Of a DNA stretch of 8,571 bases, positions 1 to 6,834 are shown piece after piece. Origin of the DNA: Actinomycetota bacterium (GTDB lineage Bacteria; Actinomycetota; Actinomycetes; S36-B12). Under the pieces are notes generated by a model. That model was not told the origin of the DNA. It saw only the letters and a list, made by a program, of their open reading frames with translations, and did not search any database. The stretch is taken from contig JAPLBU010000410.1 of NCBI GenBank assembly GCA_026392575.1, positions 1 to 8,571 of the forward strand, given 5' to 3'. Position numbers and translations under genes: made by a program. Within the stretch, counting starts at the first letter, position 1, and each line of letters opens with the position of its first letter.

Positions 1-1
1 C

Positions 2-742
2 TTCACTCGTGATGTGAACGCGCAGGTGACGGGGTTCAATCGCGGTCTGCGTCTGCTGCACACCGACTTCGACAAGATGTACGAGGCGTACATCCCCGGT
101 TGGCTCGTCCTCGTCAACCATCAGGGCCGACGTTTCTGCAACGAGACGGCGCCCTACGGGATCATGGACGGGCTCCTGCACGAGCAGGGTGACTCCGCCT
201 TCGCGATCTTCGATCACAAGGCTCTCGTCGATGCGACTGAGCTCGGAGTCGCCCGGTACAAGCAGTCGATTCCGGGATCCACCAAGAGGCAGAGCCCGCA
301 CTGGAACCTCGACGTCATCGAGATGATGCTCAAGGAGGGGAAGGTCCAGAAGCGGGAGTCGCTCAGCGAGTTGGCCGATGCCATCGGAGTGCCGGCGGCG
401 AACCTGGCGGCCACGGTCGACCGAGTCAATGATCTTGTTGCCCTGCACGAGGATCAGGACTATCTGAAGGACCCGAAGTTCCTCGAACCGATTGCGAGTG
501 GTCCCTTCTACGCCGTCGAGGTGCGACCCGCAACGTGCTGCTTCACCGCCTGCGGCCTGCGCACCAATCGTGATGCCGAGGTGCTTGACGATGCCGGTCG
601 GGTGATCCCCGGCCTCTACGCGGCAGGTGAGGTCGCGGGCGGCATCATCGGACCGCGATACGTCGGGAGCGGCAACTCCTACGGCAACTGCGTGACGATG
701 GGTCGCGTCGCAGGACAGTCGGCGGCAGCACATGCCGGCTGA
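2..742 (+). CDS. FAD-dependent oxidoreductase, C-terminal part (5' end outside window)
   Basis: The frame is open from the window edge (codon at 2-4) to TGA at 740-742, giving 246 visible residues. A GTG at 14 lies inside the frame and is not a credible start, because the N-terminal FAD-binding Rossmann motif is missing; the gene begins upstream. The visible part matches the substrate/cap and C-terminal FAD-contacting regions of the FAD_binding_2 group (fumarate reductase, flavocytochrome c, 3-ketosteroid dehydrogenase). It has a GRRFCNE segment near residue 42, GPFYAVEVRP near 167, CGLRTN near 184, and the closing GLYAAGEVAGG (near 204) with GSGNSY (near 222). Family members oxidise or reduce a carbon-carbon bond next to a carbonyl or carboxylate, using FAD in the cytoplasm. 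The tail is closer to the fumarate reductase/flavocytochrome c style than to KstD, unlike the second FAD enzyme at 1809-3347. It overlaps the next gene, so the two are probably co-translated. The substrate is unknown. Confidence 0.88.
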   Translation, partial: FTRDVNAQVTGFNRGLRLLHTDFDKMYEAYIPGWLVLVNHQGRRFCNETAPYGIMDGLLHEQGDSAFAIFDHKALVDATELGVARYKQSIPGSTKRQSPHWNLDVIEMMLKEGKVQKRESLSELADAIGVPAANLAATVDRVNDLVALHEDQDYLKDPKFLEPIASGPFYAVEVRPATCCFTACGLRTNRDAEVLDDAGRVIPGLYAAGEVAGGIIGPRYVGSGNSYGNCVTMGRVAGQSAAAHAG

Positions 743-1229
743 CATGGGGGATCCCGCGGATCGAGAGGCGATCCGCGAGGCGGCGTTCCGGTACGCGCGC
801 GGGGTCGACCGGCTTGACGTTGAGTTGATGAAGAGCGCCTACTGGCCCGATGCCACTGACGACCATGGCCGGTTCGTCGGCAACGGCTGGGAGTTCGCCG
901 AGCGTGTGGTCGGCACGCACGACCGGTGGCTCACGACGATGCACTGCAACATGCAGCACGCCATCGAGTTCGACGATGCTGACCATGCGCGTGGCGAGAT
1001 CTACAACGTGACCTACCTCGTCCCGCGCGATGGCGGACCGTGGTCGGTGTGGCTCGGGCGCTACCTGGACCGCTATGAGCGTCGAGACGGGGAGTGGCGG
1101 ATCAGCCACCGCATCTGCGTGCACGAGGCGACGACGACCATCGAGCATGCGCCGATGTCCGGTGACATGACGAGCTTCCGAACGGGTGCGGACGACCGGC
1201 CCCGAGGGGATCGACCGCTCGGCACCTAA
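732..1229 (+). CDS. SnoaL/NTF2-like protein (SnoaL_4 type)
   Basis: This 165-residue protein has the small cone-shaped NTF2-like fold shared by ketosteroid isomerase, scytalone dehydratase, SnoaL cyclases and bile-acid dehydratases. It shows the usual N-terminal helix pattern (DREAIREAAFRYARGVDRLD, residues 10-29), an acidic site at Asp26, a pocket-lining His71 after a TTM segment, and a final strand DGEWRISHR. An Asp or Tyr with a His is the usual catalytic set for dehydration or isomerisation in this fold, but many members only bind ligands, so the reaction is open. ATG at 732 overlaps the preceding FAD gene by 11 bases. A second in-frame ATG at 744 lies one base after that gene's stop and could be the true start; neither has a strong ribosome binding site, which fits translational coupling. 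About 25 C-terminal residues after the core are polar and Arg/Asp-rich. The pairing with a FAD oxidoreductase repeats at 1316-3347. Confidence 0.85.
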   Translation: MPADMGDPADREAIREAAFRYARGVDRLDVELMKSAYWPDATDDHGRFVGNGWEFAERVVGTHDRWLTTMHCNMQHAIEFDDADHARGEIYNVTYLVPRDGGPWSVWLGRYLDRYERRDGEWRISHRICVHEATTTIEHAPMSGDMTSFRTGADDRPRGDRPLGT

Positions 1230-1240
1230 CCTTCGTCCAC

Positions 1241-1289
1241 CTTGAGGTTGGTGGCTGTTTGAGCCACCGGAAACGCCAACAACCTCAAG
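1241..1289. terminator. Nested hairpin between convergent genes
   Basis: An outer perfect 10-base inverted repeat, CTTGAGGTTG at 1241-1250 and CAACCTCAAG at 1280-1289, encloses an inner stem, GGTGGCT at 1250-1256 and AGCCACC at 1262-1268, with a 5-base loop. Base 1250 can belong to only one stem at a time. The structure lies in the 86-base gap between two genes that end towards each other (stops at 1229 and 1316). This is the expected place for a bidirectional transcription terminator. There is no T-run on either side, so it is not a textbook intrinsic terminator, though actinobacterial terminators often lack the tract. Confidence 0.55.
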
Positions 1290-1315
1290 ACCGACAGGCT
1301 CGATGCGTTCGGCTC

Positions 1316-1771
1316 CTACTCCTTGGCGCGGCGGGGGTTGGGGACGCCACCTTCACGCCGTGGCTCGATGCCTGCCTCGAGGACGCGTCGCTCCCTGATC
1401 CGCCACGTGCCGTCGACGAGGAGCCACGCGTCGTGGTACTCACCCCACAGGATCATGTCGGGCTTGCTCGTGTCGACGAAACGGTGCCAGGCCCGCACGT
1501 AGCTGACGGCGGTCGCGGACGCGGGGCCGGTGAAGGTGACGGAGATGTTGCTGATCAGGTGCTGCGTGGCCTCGAACTGCTCGAGAACGCGCTCCATCCA
1601 CTCGACTACGGCATCCACCCCGTACATGTCCCCACTGTGTGGTGACGCGAAGACGCACTCGTCGGCGAAGACATTGCGATGGTTGGCGGTCTCGAGCCAG
1701 TCGGTGGCTCGTGCATACCGGAACATCTGATCGGCGATCGCGGCGCGATCGTCGAGGCGGTCGAGGGTCAT
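1316..1771 (-). CDS. SnoaL/NTF2-like protein, second copy
   Basis: This 151-residue protein starts at the ATG at 1769-1771. The sequence just upstream on the - strand reads GGAGG, 5 bases and then ATG, a strong ribosome binding site that decides the start even though the frame stays open far upstream in antisense to the FAD gene. It shows the same fold signature as the protein at 732-1229: RAAIADQMFRYARATDWLE at residues 9-27, Asp24, a QH pair with His71, and the last strand DGTWRIRERR near 120-129. The match of Asp24 and His71 to Asp26 and His71 of the first copy suggests a similar pocket. The gene follows the FAD dehydrogenase on the same strand by 37 bases, so they likely share a transcript. 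A dehydratase or ketosteroid-isomerase-like role is possible, but the family does not fix the reaction. Confidence 0.87.
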   Translation of the reverse strand: MTLDRLDDRAAIADQMFRYARATDWLETANHRNVFADECVFASPHSGDMYGVDAVVEWMERVLEQFEATQHLISNISVTFTGPASATAVSYVRAWHRFVDTSKPDMILWGEYHDAWLLVDGTWRIRERRVLEAGIEPRREGGVPNPRRAKE

Positions 1772-1808
1772 TCGTTCCTCCAGTGGGATGCGGGACGTTG
1801 ACAGACGG

Positions 1809-3347
1809 TCAGGATGCGGTCGCGGCAGCGAGGCCGGCGAGGCGGCCGAAGACCAGGATCGGTCCGAGCGTGCCACCGGCGCCGCCGTAGGCCATCGCGG
1901 TGGGGGCCGCTGCGACATTGCCTGCGGCATACAGGCCGGGGATCGGCTGCAGTCGCGTGTCGAGCACGCGGCCACTGGTGTCGGTGCGTGGCCCTCCGCT
2001 GGTGCCGAGGGTGCCGGACTGGATGGGGACGGCATAGAACGGTCCCTCGTCGAGGCGACCGAGGGTGGAGTCCTTCGTGAACCGATAGTCACCGTCGCCG
2101 CCCAGTCCGTCGGCATCGATCCCAAGCTGCTCGGCCAGGGCCCGCAGGGTGGTGGCCCGCGGGATCCAGTCGGCGATAGGCGAACCCGGCGGCGTCCCGA
2201 ATGAGCCGTAGCGGCGGGCATGTGCTTCATCGAAGACCAACCAGGCGGGGAGGTTGGCGTAGCCGAAGGACAGGGCATCCATTTCGTGGAAAGCCCCGCC
2301 AAGGGCGTTGTAGTTCGTGGACTCATTGGTGAAGCGCCGGCCACGGGCATTGACGAGGATGGCGCCGGGCAGGGTGCGCTCTCGATTGACGAGATTCGAT
2401 CGCTGCTCACCGAACGCGATATCGCCGGGGATCTGGACGGCAGGAACCCACCACGCCTGACCCATGTTGCCCAGTCGGGCACCGGCCCGCATCGCCATCA
2501 GCAGGCCATCGCCGGTGTTCGTCGGCACCGATGTGGGCGCGGTCATCGGGCCGCGGAGGAACTCGGCGACGAGATCGGTATTCCACTCGAAGCCGCCGGT
2601 GGCGAGAACGACCCCGCGGCGGGCGGTGATGTCATGTTCCTGCCCGCCGATGAGCATGCGTACGCCTGTCACGCGTCCACCGTCGATGATCAGGTCAAGA
2701 GCCTGAGCCGCCAGCACCGGCGTGACGCCGAGGTCGAGAAGGGCCTTGATCAGCGGGCCGACGAGCGCATTCCCACATCCGCGCAGGTCGTTGTCGAGGC
2801 GGTACTGGACGGTCTCGTCGTCCAGGAAGCCGGTGCCGCCGCCGAGGGTGGTGTCGGTGATCTTCAGGTGCGCGCTGCGCCGGCTGCGGGCGACCTTGTC
2901 CGACCAGGGGCCCAGAGTGGTGAAACGGAACAGGCCCGGGTCGAGTGACCGACCGCCGTCGGGCTTCCCGCCGGGATTCTCCGGGTGGTAGTCGGGGTAG
3001 CTCGGCAGGAGCGTGAACTCCAGCTCGGTGACGTCCTCCAGCCACTGGATCGTGTCGCGGCCGTTGTCGACGAAGGTTTCAGCCATCTCGGGGCGCATCC
3101 GGTCCAGGGACAGGGATGCCAGGTAGGCCAGTGCCTCGTCGCGGGAGTCCGTGATCCCGGCCTCGTCCTGATGATGGTTGAGGGGGATCCAGGGCACACC
3201 ACCGGAGATCGCGCTCGACCCGCCCAGCAGGTCGGCCTTCTCGAACAGGCCGACGGACGCACCCTCGCGGGCGGCGGCCAAGGCAGCGGTGAGTCCGGCC
3301 GCGCCGCTCCCCAGAACGACGACATCGTATTCGATACTGAATGCCAT
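1809..3347 (-). CDS. FAD-dependent 3-ketosteroid dehydrogenase-like oxidoreductase
   Basis: This complete 512-residue flavoprotein is the usual length for 3-ketosteroid Delta1-dehydrogenase (KstD) relatives. The N-terminus carries the FAD-binding beta-alpha-beta motif VVLGSGAAGL (residues 10-19), Glu36 at the end of strand 2, and GGSSAISGG at 42-50. A SYPDYHPENPGG segment lies at 116-127, ATGGF at 249-253, and the C-terminal FAD/active-site region GLYAAGNVAAAP at 471-482 with AYGGAGG at 486-492. From memory of Rhodococcus KstD1, the catalytic set is Tyr119, Tyr318, Tyr487 and Gly491. Here Tyr487 and Gly491 fall in the same motif, and Tyr120 in the DY pair is the likely counterpart of Tyr119. 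KstD enzymes remove hydrogens at C1 and C2 of a 3-oxo steroid ring; related enzymes act on other cyclic ketones, so the substrate is inferred only as a cyclic 3-oxo type. ATG at 3347 has no clear ribosome binding site. The SnoaL-like gene follows. Confidence 0.88.
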   Translation of the reverse strand: MAFSIEYDVVVLGSGAAGLTAALAAAREGASVGLFEKADLLGGSSAISGGVPWIPLNHHQDEAGITDSRDEALAYLASLSLDRMRPEMAETFVDNGRDTIQWLEDVTELEFTLLPSYPDYHPENPGGKPDGGRSLDPGLFRFTTLGPWSDKVARSRRSAHLKITDTTLGGGTGFLDDETVQYRLDNDLRGCGNALVGPLIKALLDLGVTPVLAAQALDLIIDGGRVTGVRMLIGGQEHDITARRGVVLATGGFEWNTDLVAEFLRGPMTAPTSVPTNTGDGLLMAMRAGARLGNMGQAWWVPAVQIPGDIAFGEQRSNLVNRERTLPGAILVNARGRRFTNESTNYNALGGAFHEMDALSFGYANLPAWLVFDEAHARRYGSFGTPPGSPIADWIPRATTLRALAEQLGIDADGLGGDGDYRFTKDSTLGRLDEGPFYAVPIQSGTLGTSGGPRTDTSGRVLDTRLQPIPGLYAAGNVAAAPTAMAYGGAGGTLGPILVFGRLAGLAAATAS

Positions 3348-3404
3348 CTAAAGAATCTATCGCTAGGGTTGGGTCCTTGTCCGGCGAATAGTGGAGGGCT
3401 GTCC
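3348..3404. promoter_or_regulatory. Divergent promoter region
   Basis: These 57 bases separate the start of the leftward FAD dehydrogenase (ATG at 3347) from the start of the rightward crotonase (ATG at 3405), so they must hold or overlap both promoters unless transcription begins elsewhere. On the - strand a TAGATT word about 10 bases before the FAD gene's ATG resembles a -10 box and would give a very short or absent leader. On the + strand GGAGG at 3393-3397 is the ribosome binding site of the crotonase. I see no convincing -35 box and no clear operator palindrome. Confidence 0.45.
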
Positions 3405-4172
3405 ATGACCATCGAGGGCCTACTGGTCGAGCGTGAATCGGGAGTTCTGCGCCTGACGTTCAATCGTCCGGAGCGGCTCAACTCGCTGTCCGCTGAGATC
3501 CTCCATGCGACGGCAGATGCGGTCGACGGAGCGGCCACGGATGGCACTCGGGTGATCCTCCTGACGGGTGCGGGACGCGCCTTCAGCTCGGGCGCCGACG
3601 TGGGCGCCGACGGTGCCCCGCCCGGTCTCGACACCCTTGATGCCGCCAATCGGCTCGCCCTATCCATCACGCGTTCCCCGATCATCGTGGTCGCTGCCGT
3701 GAACGGGATTGCGGCCGGTGTGGGCTGCTCCATCGCTCTCGCGGCCGACCTGGCAATCGCGCGGCAATCGGCGGCGTTCATGTTGGCATTCACCAAGATC
3801 GGCCTCATGCCCGATGGCGGTGCGTCGCTCCTGGTGACGGCGGCCGTAGGACGGGCGCGGGCGGCCAGGATGGCGCTGCTGGCCGAGAAGATCGCGGCTC
3901 CGACCGCGCTCGAGTGGGGGCTCATCGCAGGTGTCGTGGCGGACGATGATTTCGAGGCGGAGGTCGGACGGATCGCGGCGCAGTTGGCGGCCGGCCCGCC
4001 CCTGGCCTACGCCGCCACGAAGCGAGTCCTCAACGACGCGGCGCTGGCCCTGTTGGCTGACACACTTCAGGCCGAGCGGGACGGCCAGGGGCCACTTCTC
4101 GCCTCGGCCGACTTCGCCGAGGGCATGGCGGCCTTCCAGCAGAAGCGCCAGGCGGTGTTCGACGGGTCTTGA
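3405..4172 (+). CDS. Enoyl-CoA hydratase/isomerase family protein (PaaG-like crotonase)
   Basis: This 255-residue protein is the normal crotonase length. ATG at 3405 has GGAGG 7 bases upstream. The two oxyanion-hole segments are present: GRAFSSGADV at residues 57-66 and NGIAAGVG at 100-107. They bind and polarise the thioester carbonyl of an acyl-CoA. In classical hydratases two glutamates follow, one in a PE motif and one about 20 residues later. Here the segment is FTKIGLMPDGGAS (129-141), with no PE motif and Asp137 in the later position. This resembles PaaG and related isomerases, so double-bond isomerisation or a ring-type reaction on a CoA ester is as likely as simple hydration. It opens the rightward run ahead of two SDRs. 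It should act in the cytoplasm on an unsaturated acyl-CoA of unknown structure. Confidence 0.87.
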   Translation: MTIEGLLVERESGVLRLTFNRPERLNSLSAEILHATADAVDGAATDGTRVILLTGAGRAFSSGADVGADGAPPGLDTLDAANRLALSITRSPIIVVAAVNGIAAGVGCSIALAADLAIARQSAAFMLAFTKIGLMPDGGASLLVTAAVGRARAARMALLAEKIAAPTALEWGLIAGVVADDDFEAEVGRIAAQLAAGPPLAYAATKRVLNDAALALLADTLQAERDGQGPLLASADFAEGMAAFQQKRQAVFDGS

Positions 4173-4185
4173 GTGGCGGGATTGT

Positions 4186-4206
4186 GTGAATATCCAGACA
4201 ATTCAC
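4186..4206. promoter_or_regulatory. Small inverted repeat, possible operator
   Basis: GTGAAT at 4186-4191 and ATTCAC at 4201-4206 form a 6-base inverted repeat around a 9-base spacer. It sits in the 110-base gap between the crotonase and the first SDR, the longest gap in the rightward run. It could be a regulator site or a weak hairpin, and a second promoter may lie in this gap. The repeat is short enough to occur by chance, and no convincing -10/-35 pair accompanies it. Confidence 0.25.
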
Positions 4207-4282
4207 GGAAGCGGCACTACGGTCGCCTTACTTGAATTCCGGTGCCGAAAGCCCGGACCATTCTCTCCGAAGGAGTACACAG

Positions 4283-5064
4283 ATGGGAAAGCTGGACGGA
4301 AGGGTCGCGGTTGTGACCGCAGGCACCCGGAGCATCGGCCGCGGGATCGCTGAGGCGTTCTTGGCCGAGGGCGCCAAGGTCGTCGTCAGTGGTCGTAGCG
4401 CGGAGAAGGGCGAGGCGGCCGTATCCGAGATGGGCGGCAACAACGTCCACTTCATCGCCGCCGACGCAACGAAGCAGGCCGACATCGAGGCACTCGTCGA
4501 TGGCACGGTTGAGCACTTCGGCCGTGTCGACATCGCGGTGTTCAATGCCGGCGGAGTCGACCAGCCCAGCATGATCGCCGACTTCACCGACGAGGAGTGG
4601 CAGTACGAGCTCGACTTCAACCTCAACCAGTGCTTCTGGGGTACCCGTCGTGCGCTCAAGTACATGCTGCCGCAGCAGTACGGCCGCATCACATGCTGAT
4701 GTCATCGATGTACGGCAAGATCGTCACCCCTGGCGTGGCCGGGTACATGACCACCAAGCACGGCATCATCGGCCTGGCCAAGGCAGCCGCGCATGAGGTC
4801 GGCACCCAGGGCATCACCGTGAACGCGATCTGTCCCGGCTTCGTCGAGACCGACCTGTTCTACGACAGCGGCCCGAAGACGGTCGAGGCCTTGGGCCTCG
4901 GCAGCCTCGACGATCTCGCGGCGATCATGTACGCGCCGACGGCGATCAAGCGCGCCAACACGGTTCAAGAGGTGGGCGCCCTGGCGACCCTGCTGGCCTC
5001 GCATGAGGGCGGCGGCTTCACCGGCTGTGCCTACAACGTCGACGGTGGCGCTTCGCCCTACTAG
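4283..5064 (+). pseudogene. Short-chain dehydrogenase/reductase, frameshifted in the middle
   Basis: Two adjacent frames together make one classical SDR of about 259 residues. ATG at 4283 has AAGGAG 7 bases upstream. The first frame (138 residues, TGA at 4697-4699) carries the NAD(P)-binding motif TAGTRSIG at 12-19, acidic Asp61, FNAGG at 87-91 and helix-4 Asn113. The second frame, open to TAG at 5062-5064, carries the catalytic half: SSMYGK, then YMTTK with the catalytic Ser exactly 13 residues before the Tyr, NAICPGFVETD, and a VDGGASPY end. The frames join near 4688-4701, where the sequence has two extra bases or lacks one. No slippery heptamer is visible, so programmed slippage is unlikely. 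An ATG at 4693 overlapping the stop could start the second half, but neither half alone has both cofactor and catalytic sites. It is either a recent mutation or a base-call error, since every other motif is intact. The product would oxidise or reduce a hydroxyl or keto group beside the neighbouring SDR. Confidence 0.85.
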
Positions 5065-5111
5065 GCAGCCGGCACCACGCAACTGCACGACCAACGGAAA
5101 GAGTAGAAGCC

Positions 5112-5894
5112 TTGTCCCATCTCGGGAATCTGGACCAGTGGTTCGACGGTCGCTCCACGATCGTCACCGGCGGATCCGGCGGGATGGGACGGGCGATCGC
5201 TCTGGCCTTCGCTGCCGCCGGCAGCCGCGTCATCGTCAGTGATGTCGCGGTTGCCGGCGGCGAGGAGACCGTTGACCTCGTTCGCGCGGCGGGCGGTGAA
5301 GCGCAGTTCATCGCGGCGGATGTGTCGAAAGGCGCTGATGTCGAAGCCCTCGTCAACGAGGCCGTGCGCGCCTACGGCGGACTCGACTACGCGGTCAACG
5401 CGGCTGCGATCGAGTTCGAGATTGACTATCTCGCGGACCTGTCCGAGGACGACTGGGACCGCATGCTCGACGTCAACCTGAAGTCGATCTTCCTGTGCAT
5501 GAAGCACGAGATCAACGCCATGCTCGCTGGCTCCGGCGGAGCGATTGTCAATATCGCGTCCACGAACTCGTATCGTCCCCAGGCCCATCAGTCCGCGTAC
5601 ACGGCCAGCAAGTTCGGGGTCCTCGGCCTGACGAAATCGGCGGCCGTTGACTATGCACCCCGTGGCATCCGCATCAACGCGATCTGCCCGGGATCCATCG
5701 ACACCCCGATGCTGCGCGGCGCGATGGCCAAGCGCGGACGCGATCCGCAGGAGGTCGCAAACCGTCTGTCACTGATCGGCCGGTTCGGCACTCCTGATGA
5801 GATCGCCGCGGCGGCCCTGTGGCTGTGCTCCGGTGCGTCCGCCTTCACCATCGGCCACGCGCTGGCCGTCGACGGCGGCTACCTCTCTCGCTAA
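5112..5894 (+). CDS. Short-chain dehydrogenase/reductase
   Basis: This intact classical SDR has 260 residues. The start is TTG at 5112, with a purine-rich GGAAAGAG stretch at about 5097-5104 as ribosome binding site; the first internal ATG would cut off the cofactor motif, so TTG is preferred. Motifs in order: TGGSGGMG at 19-26 (NAD(P) binding), Asp44 after strand 2 (favours NAD), Asp70, NAAA at 96-99 in place of the usual NNAG, Asn122, catalytic Ser150, Tyr163 and Lys167 in YTASK, ICPGSIDTPM at 191-200, and VDGGY at 253-257. All four catalytic-tetrad residues are present. It follows the frameshifted SDR by 47 bases and probably shares its transcript. The likely role is NAD-dependent oxidation of a secondary alcohol in the same pathway; FabG-like reduction is also possible. 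The next gene converges on it with a 44-base gap and no obvious hairpin. Confidence 0.9.
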   Translation: MSHLGNLDQWFDGRSTIVTGGSGGMGRAIALAFAAAGSRVIVSDVAVAGGEETVDLVRAAGGEAQFIAADVSKGADVEALVNEAVRAYGGLDYAVNAAAIEFEIDYLADLSEDDWDRMLDVNLKSIFLCMKHEINAMLAGSGGAIVNIASTNSYRPQAHQSAYTASKFGVLGLTKSAAVDYAPRGIRINAICPGSIDTPMLRGAMAKRGRDPQEVANRLSLIGRFGTPDEIAAAALWLCSGASAFTIGHALAVDGGYLSR

Positions 5895-5938
5895 TACCTA
5901 GGCGAACGGGGGGAGGTGGTCGAGCGTCCTGCGGATCG

Positions 5939-6787
5939 CTACTTGCTGTAGTCGTAGAACCCGCGTCCGGACTTGCGGCCCAGCAGGCCCGCCTCCACGT
6001 GACGCTTGAGCAGGGCCGGCGGGGCGAACGCGGCCTCGAGATGCTCGGCATACAGGCTCTGGGAGACCAGCAGCATCGTGTCAAGCCCGATCATGTCGCA
6101 GAGCTTCAGCGGGCCCATCGGCATGCCGCAGCCCGCCACCATGCCCTCGTCGATGTCCTCGCGGCTCGCGACGCCGTTCTGCAGTGAGCGGATGGCGGAC
6201 AGCAGGTAGGGCACGAGGATCGCGTTGACGACGAATCCGGAACGGTCGTCTGCCCGGATGACCTTCTTGCCGAGCACATCAGCGCAGAAGGCATGGGTGG
6301 CGTCTGTCACGGCATCGTCGGTGAGCAGGCAGGGCACGACCTCGACCAGCGGCATGACCGGTACGGGGTTGAAGAAGTGGGTACCGAGCACCCGGCCTGG
6401 AGTGGCGCTGGCTGCGGCGATCTGGGCTACGGGGATGGACGACGTATTCGTGGCGATGATCGCGGCGGGGGAGAGGACGGCGTCCAACTGGGCGATGAGC
6501 GCGACCTTGTCCTCGACGGTCTCGCGGATCGCCTCGATGACGATCTCACGGTCGGCGAGGGCCGACATGTCTGACGTGAAGGTGAGGCGTCCCATGATCG
6601 CGTCTACCGTCTCGGCGAGCTTGCCGGCGGCCTCGGCTTTGGTCAGCGAGGCGGTCATGCGTGCCTGTGCTGACGCCAGCGCATCCGGGAAGGCATCGAC
6701 GACGATGACGTCGCAGCCGCCCTTGGCGCCGACCTCTGCGATGCCCGATCCCATGACGCCACAGCCGACGACACCAAGACGCTTCAT
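5939..6787 (-). CDS. 3-hydroxyacyl-CoA dehydrogenase (3-hydroxybutyryl-CoA dehydrogenase type)
   Basis: This 282-residue protein is the single-function length of Hbd/FadB2/PaaH enzymes, which oxidise an L-3-hydroxyacyl-CoA to the 3-oxoacyl-CoA with NAD. The Rossmann motif VGCGVMGSG spans residues 7-15 and Asp31 at the end of strand 2 selects NAD. The catalytic set follows the family pattern: Ser116 in ATNTSS, His137 in THFFNP, Glu149 in VEVV and Asn188 in GFVVN. The C-terminal domain ends with GRKSGRGFYDY at 270-280. I chose ATG at 6787, because a GAGAGAG stretch lies 8 bases upstream; a GTG at 6796 would add three residues but sits directly against that stretch. It lies 47 bases after the damaged MarR gene on the same strand, suggesting an operon of mutase, MarR and this enzyme, and it converges on the SDR at 5894. 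Confidence 0.93.
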   Translation of the reverse strand: MKRLGVVGCGVMGSGIAEVGAKGGCDVIVVDAFPDALASAQARMTASLTKAEAAGKLAETVDAIMGRLTFTSDMSALADREIVIEAIRETVEDKVALIAQLDAVLSPAAIIATNTSSIPVAQIAAASATPGRVLGTHFFNPVPVMPLVEVVPCLLTDDAVTDATHAFCADVLGKKVIRADDRSGFVVNAILVPYLLSAIRSLQNGVASREDIDEGMVAGCGMPMGPLKLCDMIGLDTMLLVSQSLYAEHLEAAFAPPALLKRHVEAGLLGRKSGRGFYDYSK

Positions 6788-6813
6788 GTGTTCCACTCTC
6801 TCGTTAAGTGCGA

Positions 6814-6830
6814 GCGCCCGCAGTGGGCGC
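6814..6830 (-). other. GC-rich hairpin between MarR and dehydrogenase genes
   Basis: GCGCCC at 6814-6819 and GGGCGC at 6825-6830 form a perfect 6-base stem with a 5-base loop, within the 47 bases between the MarR stop and the dehydrogenase ATG. It lacks a T-run. It could dampen transcription into the dehydrogenase gene or simply reflect high GC content. The ribosome binding site follows and is not included in the stem. Confidence 0.35.
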
Positions 6831-6834
6831 GCTG

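Noticed and set aside
1772..2482. A longer upstream start for the leftward SnoaL-like gene, giving a 388-residue protein.
   Set aside because: The extra part is an out-of-frame shadow of the FAD dehydrogenase; the GGAGG site just before ATG at 1771 and the family length fix the short form.
4680..4705. Programmed ribosomal frameshifting to join the two SDR halves.
   Set aside because: No slippery heptamer of the X XXY YYZ type and no obvious downstream stem; mutation or base-call error is simpler.
5895..5938. A terminator between the convergent SDR and hydroxyacyl-CoA dehydrogenase genes.
   Set aside because: The 44 bases hold a G-run but no stem of useful length that I can find.
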